In this document: piece by piece, positions 1-6,175 of the stretch
Layout: every line of letters starts with the position of its first letter
Position numbering within the stretch: the stretch's first letter is position 1
Source: an uncultured Pelagibacteraceae bacterium
Lineage (GTDB): Bacteria > Pseudomonadota > Alphaproteobacteria > Pelagibacterales > Pelagibacteraceae
NCBI GenBank assembly: GCA_902550805.1
Contig: CACDAL010000009.1
Location: 1 to 44,425 of the forward strand
DNA length: 44,425 bases
Direction of reading: 5' to 3'
Translations under genes and position numbers: made by a program
Notes under the pieces: generated by a model
The model's database searches: none
Told to the model about the DNA's origin: nothing
The model's input: the letters and a program-made list of their open reading frames with translations, nothing else

Positions 1-213
1 TTTTAAAATAAAAAAAAAATTTAATACGCATACAAAATATAATAAAAAACAATATTTTTATTACAGTAATGCATATATCGAATATAGCGTTTAAACGTCC
101 ATACATAGGGTTAATTTAAGTATAATTGATTATACGGTTCAACTGATAGGTGTGTTTTAAAAAAAATAGCTAAATATAGTAAAAAATAATAAAATTGTTG
201 GTATTACTAACTT
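1..213. other. AT-rich intergenic segment, no gene seen
   Basis: I see no convincing reading frame, tRNA or rRNA in this stretch, which lies 3' of the ogt stop codon and runs to the window edge. It is A/T-rich with many homopolymer runs. The only structured element I can point to is the perfect inverted repeat at 120-135, listed separately. A gene that starts outside the window could still have its regulatory region here. Confidence 0.5.
120..135. repeat. 16-bp perfect inverted repeat GTATAAT-TG-ATTATAC
   Basis: The arms GTATAAT (120-126) and ATTATAC (129-135) are exact reverse complements separated by TG. It lies about 80 bp beyond the ogt stop codon. It could be an operator for a gene outside the window or a chance palindrome in AT-rich DNA; no T-tract follows, so it does not look like a terminator. 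Confidence 0.4.
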
Positions 214-489
214 TTAGAGGATAATTCCCTCTAATTTTAGTAGTTTTTTCTTGGTTTTCAGGCCTCCGGGTCCCGAATAACCTCCAAGACCTCCATCAGA
301 TCTAATAACTCTGTGACATGGTATTTTTGGTGCACAGGGATTTTTTCCAACGGCATTTGCTACAGCTCTTACTGCCTTCGGTTTATTTATTCCTTTGGCT
401 ACGTCTAAATACGTTACAACTTGACCTTTTGGTATATTTTTAAGGTATTTCCAGACTTTGACTTGAAACTTAGTTCCTTTAAGGATCAT
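214..489 (-). CDS. ogt: Methylated-DNA--protein-cysteine methyltransferase (single-domain Ogt type)
   Basis: This protein removes alkyl groups from O6-alkylguanine (and O4-alkylthymine) in a suicide reaction onto its own cysteine. The frame from ATG 489 gives 91 residues with the hallmark PCHRVI at about 57-62 (acceptor Cys58), a helix-turn-helix DNA-binding stretch before it (about 22-50, VVTYLDVAKGI...AVRAVANAVG) and the GLGGYSGG-like loop after it. Only the C-terminal MGMT domain is present; the N-terminal domain of the full-length (about 170-residue) enzymes is missing, as in short Ogt/Atl-type proteins. Because PCHR is intact it should be a transferase rather than an alkyltransferase-like protein. 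An upstream ATG at 516 is in frame, but it lies inside the hairpin of the adjacent RNA gene, so I prefer ATG 489. That ATG is only about 5 nt behind the hairpin's T-run. Confidence 0.88.
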   Translation of the reverse strand: MILKGTKFQVKVWKYLKNIPKGQVVTYLDVAKGINKPKAVRAVANAVGKNPCAPKIPCHRVIRSDGGLGGYSGPGGLKTKKKLLKLEGIIL

Positions 490-493
490 AAAC

Positions 494-534
494 AAAAAAA
501 CCCTGTTTCCTTGCACTTTTTACGGTGCAAAGAA
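494..534 (-). terminator. Hairpin plus T-run closing the structured RNA
   Basis: On the minus strand UUCUUUGCAC (534-525) pairs with GUGCAAGGAA (516-507) across an eight-base loop (524-517), with one G-U pair. After a short spacer come seven Ts (500-494). The shape fits an intrinsic terminator. If the RNA is tmRNA, the same hairpin is the helix that holds the tag stop codon, because UAA (522-520) lies in its loop. Confidence 0.65.
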
Positions 535-648
535 CAGTAGTTTTGACACGTCGTTGTATGCGCTACCGCCGTGTCCCTCGCTCTGCATGTTTAGCGCTGC
601 TTTGCAGAACTTTCTGCCCCCTGGGCTTGAACCTCTCGGCTTTTCCCC
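497..648 (-). ncRNA. ssrA: Structured RNA, probable coding piece of a two-piece (permuted) alphaproteobacterial tmRNA
   Basis: The segment is much more GC-rich than its surroundings, as structured RNAs are in AT-rich genomes, and has no long reading frame. Read on the minus strand it starts GGGGAAAAGCC and continues with GAGAGGUUCAAG, comparable to the tmRNA 5' end (GGGG..., then GGAUUCGAC). It then has ACAUGCAGAGCGAGGG, comparable to the conserved GCAUGCCGAGGG region. A short frame from GCA 561 to UAA 520 would encode the tag AYNDVSKLLFFAP, which begins like AND-type tags and ends hydrophobically, with its stop codon in the loop of a terminal hairpin. That arrangement is diagnostic for tmRNA. 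In the two-piece form the acceptor piece should be encoded upstream; I could not identify it. A GCAA-loop hairpin (676-659) precedes the 5' end. An unknown structured RNA is the alternative. Confidence 0.55.
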
Positions 649-775
649 AATCGGCCAGTTAAGAGTTGCCTCTTAATTCATTTTCTACATTATCAGAGAG
701 CAACGGTTGTATGTATCACTTTATTGTTGAATTTACTTATTTTTTAACAGCTGTGGATAGTGGGGAAAATTTAAA

Positions 776-940
776 CTAGAATATCAATAGTGAGATAAGA
801 ATAAGAAATGCTATAGCAATAACGCCAAATATTGAAGTAATTATCCTATTTCTGGTAGTTTCTTTGAGTTTTGGCCAATAATTCATTATCAAAAATGTTC
901 CAATAACTACTATAAATCCAATTAAAATATATTTAGGCAC
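776..940 (-). CDS. Small two-helix membrane protein, unknown function
   Basis: A 54-codon frame starting at GTG 940 and ending in TAG 776 encodes two strongly hydrophobic helices (about residues 4-19 and 33-53) joined by a basic, polar turn (WPKLKETTRNR). Such hairpin membrane proteins are frequent as short hypothetical genes in streamlined marine alphaproteobacteria, but I do not recognise a family. No ATG start is available in frame. It is on the same strand as the RNA gene and ogt and ends about 130 bp upstream of the RNA 5' end, so it may share the promoter region. The hydrophobic periodicity makes it better than a chance frame, but it is unproven. Confidence 0.5.
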   Translation of the reverse strand: MPKYILIGFIVVIGTFLIMNYWPKLKETTRNRIITSIFGVIAIAFLILISLLIF

Positions 941-962
941 AAAATTACATTAACTTATTTAG

Positions 963-990
963 TTGACATTCAAAATGCGTTATATTATAA
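963..990 (+). promoter_or_regulatory. Sigma70-type promoter of the recombinase gene
   Basis: TTGACA (963-968) is a perfect -35 box. TTATAA (985-990) follows after 16 bp as a -10-like box, with alternative TATTAT at 983. Transcription would start near 997, about 25 nt before the ATG of the recombinase. Confidence 0.6.
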
Positions 991-991
991 C

Positions 992-1016
992 TTCCGATAA
1001 TTAATGGTTATCGGAA
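992..1016. promoter_or_regulatory. Operator-like palindrome TTCCGATAA-N7-TTATCGGAA
   Basis: Two exact 9-bp inverted arms (992-1000 and 1008-1016) separated by 7 bp cover the expected transcription start of the recombinase gene and end 6 bp before its ATG. A transcript starting near 997 would contain only part of the 5' arm, so a protein-binding operator is more likely than an RNA hairpin. It could also be a recombinase core/arm site. Confidence 0.55.
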
Positions 1017-1022
1017 TATTAT

Positions 1023-1940
1023 ATGAATGAGCTAGTTACTGATTTAAAAAATCTTGAATTAGAAACTTTAAAAAACTTAAAGAATTCTAAATCTGCAAAT
1101 ACCTTAAGAGCTTATCAAGCTGATTTTAAGGATTTTTCAATTTTTTGTGTAAAAAATGGTTTAAATTCGATGCCAACTGAACCAAAAATACTATCAATTT
1201 ATCTAACCTACTTATCATCGAGCTCAAAATTTAGCACTTTAAAGCGCAGAATAGCCTCCATAAGCGTTATTCACAAGATTAAAGGTCATTACCTCGATGT
1301 AAAACATCCTATAATAATGGAAAATCTACATGGAATAAAAAGATCACTAGGAACAAATCAAAAATCTAAAAAACCTATATTAATCAATGATTTAAAAGCA
1401 TTAATTAATAAAATAGATGAAATAAAACAGCCAGAAAAAAAGAAACTTAGAGATAAAGCGCTCATATTAATTGGTTTTTCAGGCGGCTTTAGAAGATCTG
1501 AGTTAGTTAATATTGGCTATGAAGATCTCGAGTTTGTAAGTGAAGGAGTAAAAATATTTATTAAAAGGTCAAAAACAGATCAATCAGGAGAAGGAATGGT
1601 AAAAGCCATCCCCTACTTTGACAATAAATTATTTTGTCCAGTTACAAAATTAAAAAATTGGATTGATTTTTCAGAAATAAAATCAGGAAAAGTATTTGAT
1701 ATATCAGACAAAAGTGTAGCTCTGATTATTAAAAAATATGCATCACTTACAGGTCTAGATCCAAATAAATACGGCGGTCATAGTCTTCGGTCTGGGTTTG
1801 CTACATCAGCTGCCGAATTTGGTGCAGAGGAAAGAAATATAATGGCAATGACAGGACATAAAACTACACAAATGGTAAGAAGGTATATACTTGAAGCAAA
1901 TTTATTCAAGAACAATGCTTTGAATAAAATCAAATTTTAA
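1023..1940 (+). CDS. Tyrosine recombinase / phage-type integrase
   Basis: The 305-residue protein has the two-domain plan of tyrosine recombinases: an N-terminal SAM-like core-binding domain (about 10-110, with SANTLRAYQADFKDF) and a C-terminal catalytic domain (about 115-300). The catalytic set is visible: Arg157 in GGFRRSEL, Lys184 in RSKTD, His253 and Arg256 in HSLRSGFA, His279 in MTGHK and the nucleophile Tyr288 in RRYIL. It should therefore be active in cutting and rejoining DNA. It lies alone on the plus strand next to the tmRNA-like gene and overlaps the end of the convergent glycosyltransferase by 11 bp. It is not obviously XerC or XerD, and no other phage gene is nearby, so it may be a resident recombinase or the remnant of an element. 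Its promoter carries a palindrome suggesting self-control. Confidence 0.9.
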   Translation: MNELVTDLKNLELETLKNLKNSKSANTLRAYQADFKDFSIFCVKNGLNSMPTEPKILSIYLTYLSSSSKFSTLKRRIASISVIHKIKGHYLDVKHPIIMENLHGIKRSLGTNQKSKKPILINDLKALINKIDEIKQPEKKKLRDKALILIGFSGGFRRSELVNIGYEDLEFVSEGVKIFIKRSKTDQSGEGMVKAIPYFDNKLFCPVTKLKNWIDFSEIKSGKVFDISDKSVALIIKKYASLTGLDPNKYGGHSLRSGFATSAAEFGAEERNIMAMTGHKTTQMVRRYILEANLFKNNALNKIKF

Positions 1941-2928
1941 TTTTTAACTTAGTTATATTTTTTGTTAATATATAGATGTCGTTTCTAAATACGCGGTAAA
2001 TTTTTTTCATATGCATTGTCCAAAACATTGCTGTTTGCTTTCTATCTTTTTGAATTAAAACTATTGAAGGAATTTTTAATCCATTAGAAACATGTGATAT
2101 TGCCCCTTCGCAAGCAATTAATAATTTAGATTTTTTAACTAAATTTTCTAAATCTCTGAAATCAGTTTTTTCAATAAAAAAAACCTGACTACGAAATTTT
2201 TTATGAATTAAAATATTATGTTTATTTTTGATAAATAAATCTTTCTTAATTTTTGATAATACATTAATTTTTTTAAAACCAGTAGTAATAATGATTTTTT
2301 TTTTAAATTTATAAACAATTTTTTTTAAAAAAAAATTAAAATTATTTGAGTCTATATTCATAAAATCGTAATCATGATAATAATAATTTTTAAACCATTT
2401 TTCATCTAAATGAATAAGAATAAAATTATTAAATTTATTAAAAGAATTTTTTTTGAATATATAATTATCATAGTAATTAAATTCTTTAACCGATGGTAGA
2501 TTAATTTTTTTTAAAAAATTTATGAAATTATAATTTTGAGATTTTTTTTCAGTATTAAAAAAATATTTGTAAGAAAATAGATTTAATAAAAACAAAGGTC
2601 TAAAATCTTTTAATAAAATAAATTTTTTTTTAGATTTTAAGAATAAAGAAAAGAAAAAAGATCTTCTTTTTCCATCTAGAATTATAATTTTATCATAATT
2701 AAATTTATTTATTTTTTTTACATTAGTAATAAAACTAGCAAAATTATATTTATTTAAAATAAATGTTTTATTTATATCTTTATAATTTTTTATATATTTT
2801 TGATTATATTTAGAGCAAACAACATCAATCACATTTCTTTTATTTTCACGTTTAATTGCATGAATAAAAATTCTAGAAATAATATAATCGCCTATTCTAT
2901 CAGTTCTAAATATTAGAAATTTTTTCAT
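1930..2928 (-). CDS. Glycosyltransferase family 9 (heptosyltransferase-like) protein
   Basis: The 332-residue protein starts FLIFRTDRIGDYIISRIF, the glycine-containing first strand-loop-helix of ADP-heptose:LPS heptosyltransferases (GT9). Near the C terminus it has the donor-binding pattern ACEGAISHVSNGLKIPSIV (about 273-291). It probably adds a sugar to lipopolysaccharide or another surface glycan at the inner face of the membrane. It is extremely rich in Lys, Asn, Phe and Ile, more so than its neighbours, suggesting weak constraint or rapid evolution. Its ATG directly abuts the stop codon of the GIY-YIG gene, so the two are likely cotranscribed. The exact substrate cannot be read from the sequence. 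Confidence 0.8.
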   Translation of the reverse strand: MKKFLIFRTDRIGDYIISRIFIHAIKRENKRNVIDVVCSKYNQKYIKNYKDINKTFILNKYNFASFITNVKKINKFNYDKIIILDGKRRSFFFSLFLKSKKKFILLKDFRPLFLLNLFSYKYFFNTEKKSQNYNFINFLKKINLPSVKEFNYYDNYIFKKNSFNKFNNFILIHLDEKWFKNYYYHDYDFMNIDSNNFNFFLKKIVYKFKKKIIITTGFKKINVLSKIKKDLFIKNKHNILIHKKFRSQVFFIEKTDFRDLENLVKKSKLLIACEGAISHVSNGLKIPSIVLIQKDRKQTAMFWTMHMKKIYRVFRNDIYILTKNITKLKIKI

Positions 2929-3186
2929 TTAATTAAGATAATTGCTTAATATATTCTTTCTTAATTTGTAGTTTTTCTTTAATTTATATTCTTGTTTTAA
3001 AGCTTCAGATTTGTTCTTAATTTTTTTTTTATAAATTAATAACCAATTTCTACCTCTTGTAAATTTTGCACCTTTAGAATTATTGTGTAAAAATAATCTT
3101 TTTTTTAAGTTTTTAGTATAACCCACATAGGTTACATATTTGCCTTTGTTAAAAGAGGCTAACATATATATGTAAAAAACTGTCAT
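2929..3186 (-). CDS. GIY-YIG domain protein (UPF0213/YhbQ-like)
   Basis: From ATG 3186 the protein has 85 residues. It shows the GIY-YIG nuclease fold: YIY at 5-7 (in place of GIY), YVG at 20-22, the arginine at 30 in TKNLKKR, His34, and the glutamate at 66 in EALKQE as metal ligand. Small single-domain members are widespread with poorly defined roles in DNA processing. An in-frame ATG at 3222 would lie inside tRNA-Glu, so I reject it. The chosen ATG begins one nucleotide after the encoded CCA of that tRNA, leaving no room for a Shine-Dalgarno site. It is followed without gap by the GT9 gene. Confidence 0.85.
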   Translation of the reverse strand: MTVFYIYMLASFNKGKYVTYVGYTKNLKKRLFLHNNSKGAKFTRGRNWLLIYKKKIKNKSEALKQEYKLKKNYKLRKNILSNYLN

Positions 3187-3187
3187 G

Positions 3188-3262
3188 TGGCGGTCCCTAG
3201 GGGAATCGAACCCCTCTTTCATGGATGAAAACCATGTGTCCTAACCGATAGACGAAGGGACC
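3188..3262 (-). tRNA. tRNA-Glu (anticodon TTC)
   Basis: On the minus strand the cloverleaf reads GGTCCCT...AGGGACC for the acceptor stem, with anticodon loop context GGTTTTCATCC (anticodon TTC), T arm GGGGTTCGATTCCCC, discriminator G and an encoded CCA (3190-3188). It lies 35 bp downstream of glpX and 1 bp upstream of the GIY-YIG start codon. Confidence 0.97.
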
Positions 3263-3297
3263 AAGTGCAAATCTTTTATTGTAAAAATTTATCATAA

Positions 3298-4242
3298 TCA
3301 AGTGTTAGGAAATTCTTTTTTAACTTTTTTAATGATTGATTTTTTATGAGTGAATAAAGTTTCGGTTATATATTTATTGTTTTCTAAAGTAACCCCTTTA
3401 ACTAGATCACCCCTTGTTATACCTGTTGCGCAAAATATTGAATCACCTTTAACTATTTCATTTAATTCATATTTTTTATCTAAATCATTTATACCCATTT
3501 TTTTTGCTCTAAATATATCCTCTTTAGTTTTAAATAAGAATCTTCCTTGAAATTTGCATTCATAAGCATCTAGAGCTGATGCGGCCAAAACTCCCTCAGG
3601 CCCGCCTCCTATACCAAGAAAAATGTCTACTTTATATTTATCATCTGTAACCAATAATGCACCCGAAACATCTCCATCTGATATTAGTTTTAAATTTACT
3701 TTCATTTTTTTTAAATCTTCAATAATTTTTTTATGTCTAGGACGATCAAGTATGCAGGCTGTTATGTCGGATAGATTTTTGTTTTTAAAATCTGCTATAT
3801 TTTTAATGTTTTTTTCTATTGTAAAATCTAAATCTGTAGCATCTTTTGGAATATCTTTTCCTACCGCTAATTTATTCATATAAGTTTCTGGTGCGTGAAA
3901 AAGATTTCCCTCAGAAGTTATTGCTATAACTGACAAAGCTCCAGGTAGATTTTTAGCAGCAAAATTAGTTCCCTCTAATGGGTCGACAGCAATATCAATT
4001 TTAGGCCCTATACCAGTTCCTAATTTCTCTCCTATATATAACATCGGAGCTTCGTCTAGTTCACCTTCTCCAATTACTACCTTGCCGTCTATATTTAGTT
4101 TGTTTAAATTATCTCTCATGTTGTCAGTTGCCGCCTTATCAGCAATTATTTTATCATTTTTACCAATGTATTTATGACAAGCGATGGCAGCTTTAGAGGT
4201 AATATTTACAAAATTATCAATTAATTTTTTATCTAAATCCAT
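3298..4242 (-). CDS. glpX: Fructose-1,6-bisphosphatase, class II (GlpX type)
   Basis: The enzyme hydrolyses fructose 1,6-bisphosphate to fructose 6-phosphate in gluconeogenesis (some members also act on sedoheptulose bisphosphate). The 314 residues match class II length and show the lithium-sensitive phosphatase fold motifs: VVIGEGELDEAPML (about 55-68), the metal-binding AVDPLEGTNF (about 85-95), and the glycine-rich GIGGGPEGVLAA (about 211-222). Its ATG overlaps the stop codon of the upstream transporter by one base (TAATG), so translation is coupled. tRNA-Glu follows 35 bp downstream. A cytosolic, homomultimeric enzyme is expected. Confidence 0.95.
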   Translation of the reverse strand: MDLDKKLIDNFVNITSKAAIACHKYIGKNDKIIADKAATDNMRDNLNKLNIDGKVVIGEGELDEAPMLYIGEKLGTGIGPKIDIAVDPLEGTNFAAKNLPGALSVIAITSEGNLFHAPETYMNKLAVGKDIPKDATDLDFTIEKNIKNIADFKNKNLSDITACILDRPRHKKIIEDLKKMKVNLKLISDGDVSGALLVTDDKYKVDIFLGIGGGPEGVLAASALDAYECKFQGRFLFKTKEDIFRAKKMGINDLDKKYELNEIVKGDSIFCATGITRGDLVKGVTLENNKYITETLFTHKKSIIKKVKKEFPNT

Positions 4243-5240
4243 TAAGATATATTTATCTCTTTATTGTTTTTATCTAAATTTAATTTTGATTCAAATTCTC
4301 TTAATCTTTTCCAAACAGAAATTAATTCTACAATTGTTGACCAACTTTTTACTAAATATTGCAAAGAACCCTCTACTCTACCGAAAGCTCTTGTAATTTG
4401 TTGAACAAAACCAAGAGTAATAGCTCCTGATACGATTGTTGGAGCTAGAGCCAAATAAGGAACAATCACCATCCCTTGGAAATAACTCCATTTAACAGTA
4501 TTAAAATATAAATAATGAAAATATGACTTATAATGAATTCCTCTTACTCTACTATATAATTGACCGATAGTTGGTGGAGCTGCTCTAATTGGATCGTCTT
4601 CTCCATGAACAAGTTCTTTTCTGTAAGCTGCTTCTTCTTTTTGAATATCATATTCTATACCTGGCAATTTTATACCTACGGCAGCAAGTACAATAGTTCC
4701 TCCTAATGCAGAAATTATTGCCACCCAGACTAAAGCATGACTAACTTCTCCAATCCAAGGTAATGAACTTACTTGTTTAGACAAACCCCATAGAATCGGA
4801 AGAAAAGCAATAAGTGTCATAATGCTATCTAATAAACCAACTCCTAAACCTTCCATAATTCTGGCAAATTTTAATGTATCTTCTTGAACTCTTTGTGCAG
4901 CCCCTTCTGTTAATCTAGCTTTTAACCATTGTTGATGATAATAATCAGCCATTGAAGTTCTCCATCTAAAAACCCAATGAGAAACAAAAAAACCCGTAAG
5001 AACAGCTATAATTATCCATAATCCTGCAACTTTAGCAAAAGTAAAAAGATAACCAATAAATTCAGTTTCTGATACAGAGCCAGGTTCAGTTAAAGCTTTT
5101 TGAAGAGTATCGTAAAACTCACCAAACCATTTATTAATACGAACATCTAATTGAACTTGATACCATGTTGAAATTAAAATGATAAACGAACCAAGAATAC
5201 TCCAAGGAAACCAATTTTTAGAAGTAAAAAACTTAAACAT
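4242..5240 (-). CDS. SbmA/BacA-like inner-membrane peptide transporter
   Basis: The 332-residue membrane protein matches the SbmA/BacA family: an N-terminal helix (WSILGSFIILISTWYQV), VRINKWFGEFYDTLQKAL, WRTSMADYYHQQW, and the C-terminal SGAITLGFVQQITRAFGRVEGSLQYLV. The family resembles the membrane half of ABC exporters but has no ATPase domain; it takes up peptides and other compounds using the proton gradient. Here it is shorter than SbmA (about 400 residues), mainly at the N terminus. It sits between the NDUFS4-like gene (4 bp gap) and glpX (1-bp overlap). The substrate is unknown; in free-living marine cells peptide import is a reasonable guess. Confidence 0.88.
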   Translation of the reverse strand: MFKFFTSKNWFPWSILGSFIILISTWYQVQLDVRINKWFGEFYDTLQKALTEPGSVSETEFIGYLFTFAKVAGLWIIIAVLTGFFVSHWVFRWRTSMADYYHQQWLKARLTEGAAQRVQEDTLKFARIMEGLGVGLLDSIMTLIAFLPILWGLSKQVSSLPWIGEVSHALVWVAIISALGGTIVLAAVGIKLPGIEYDIQKEEAAYRKELVHGEDDPIRAAPPTIGQLYSRVRGIHYKSYFHYLYFNTVKWSYFQGMVIVPYLALAPTIVSGAITLGFVQQITRAFGRVEGSLQYLVKSWSTIVELISVWKRLREFESKLNLDKNNKEINIS

Positions 5241-5244
5241 TTAA

Positions 5245-5526
5245 TTATTTAGTAAAATTATCTGAGTATGATTTTTTAACAATTTTTCTTATCTTTGGTT
5301 CAATCAACTCATAATCAATTTTATTTTTTTTAGCATAATTTATTGCCATATCTTTATTTTTAAATTCGAGTCTTACCTCACTATAAGTATCATCTGAACT
5401 TTCCCAACCCATTAAAGGATTAATATCAGTCTGGTTTGTGACAAATTCTATTATCCATTTATCATATTTTTTATTACCAGATTGCATTGCTGTTTTCGAA
5501 GGTTTGTATATTTTTGCTTTTTTCAT
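5245..5526 (-). CDS. NDUFS4-like accessory subunit of respiratory complex I
   Basis: The 93-residue protein has the conserved core of the complex I NDUFS4 family: AKIYKPSKTAMQSG near the N terminus, WIIEFV, then NPLMGWESSDDTYSEVRLEF and KNKDMAINYAKKN. In alphaproteobacteria and mitochondria this subunit lies at the edge of the peripheral arm of NADH:ubiquinone oxidoreductase and stabilises the N-module. It is soluble, facing the cytosol. The gene is away from any nuo operon, as is usual. Its ATG begins 6 nt after the CCA end of tRNA-Pro, so it heads a probable tRNA-led transcript with the transporter and glpX. Confidence 0.9.
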   Translation of the reverse strand: MKKAKIYKPSKTAMQSGNKKYDKWIIEFVTNQTDINPLMGWESSDDTYSEVRLEFKNKDMAINYAKKNKIDYELIEPKIRKIVKKSYSDNFTK

Positions 5527-5532
5527 AAATAA

Positions 5533-5609
<77 letters not shown>

Positions 5610-5702
5610 AATGTTGTACTAATACAGTAGATAAAAAAAAATTCAAAGGTTATTAGTTATAAATTACGAGGAATTTTAATAATTTTTACTATATAAGATG
5701 GT

Positions 5703-6173
5703 ATGATCATAAATTGCATCAATTGTGATAAAAAATTTAATGTAGACCAAAATCTTATACCTAATGATGGTAGACTTCTTAAGTGCGGAAAGTGTGGAAA
5801 TGAGTGGTTTTTCAAAATAAACGACAATAGGAAAAATATCGAAATCAAAAATAATAATATTGAAGAGAATCAATTTAACAATGAAAACTTAATTAAATCT
5901 ATTAATCCCAAAATTAATAATGAAAATATTGAAAACGAAAAAACAATAGACACTAAAAAAGAAAATAATATCAATAATAAAAATGAAATTAGTTCAAAAA
6001 ATATCTTGAAGTTTTTGATTATATTTTTAATTACATTAATTGGTGTAATTTTACTAATTGATACTTTTAAATTGTATATTGCAAATTTTTTCCCTAATAT
6101 AATAACAATTCTTAACAGTCTTTATGCGACACTGTATGATTTGTTGTTATTTTTAAAAGATTTATTTAATTAA
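5703..6173 (+). CDS. MJ0042-type zinc-ribbon protein with one membrane helix
   Basis: The 156-residue protein begins with a zinc ribbon in which Cys5 and Cys8 pair with Cys28 and Cys31 (NCINCDKKF...LLKCGKCGNEW). This is the MJ0042 pattern common at the N terminus of alphaproteobacterial membrane proteins. A long Asn/Glu/Lys-rich linker follows (about 40-98), then a hydrophobic helix (about 101-122) and an amphipathic C terminus. It is probably an inner-membrane protein with the zinc ribbon in the cytosol; function unknown. The start is preceded by TATAAG only 5 bp away, so transcripts may be leaderless. nhaA starts 2 bp downstream. Confidence 0.82.
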   Translation: MIINCINCDKKFNVDQNLIPNDGRLLKCGKCGNEWFFKINDNRKNIEIKNNNIEENQFNNENLIKSINPKINNENIENEKTIDTKKENNINNKNEISSKNILKFLIIFLITLIGVILLIDTFKLYIANFFPNIITILNSLYATLYDLLLFLKDLFN

Positions 6174-6175
6174 TA

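Noticed and set aside
751..760. TGTGGATA, close to a DnaA box
   Set aside because: It is a single site without the cluster of boxes or unwinding region expected for an origin, and the flanking genes are not origin neighbours.
762..769. GGGGAAAA on the plus strand (TTTTCCCC on the minus), complementary to the 5' end of the tmRNA-like RNA and so a candidate acceptor-stem partner
   Set aside because: No T arm can be formed directly before it, the following bases are not CCA, and it sits at the end of the small membrane ORF. I keep it only as a possibility.
3187..3222. Longer GIY-YIG protein starting at ATG 3222
   Set aside because: The extra 12 codons lie within tRNA-Glu and encode an unrelated sequence; the family start aligns with ATG 3186.
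5657..5873. Short minus-strand frames opposite the zinc-ribbon gene
   Set aside because: The plus-strand protein has a clear four-cysteine zinc ribbon; the opposite frames have no recognisable features.
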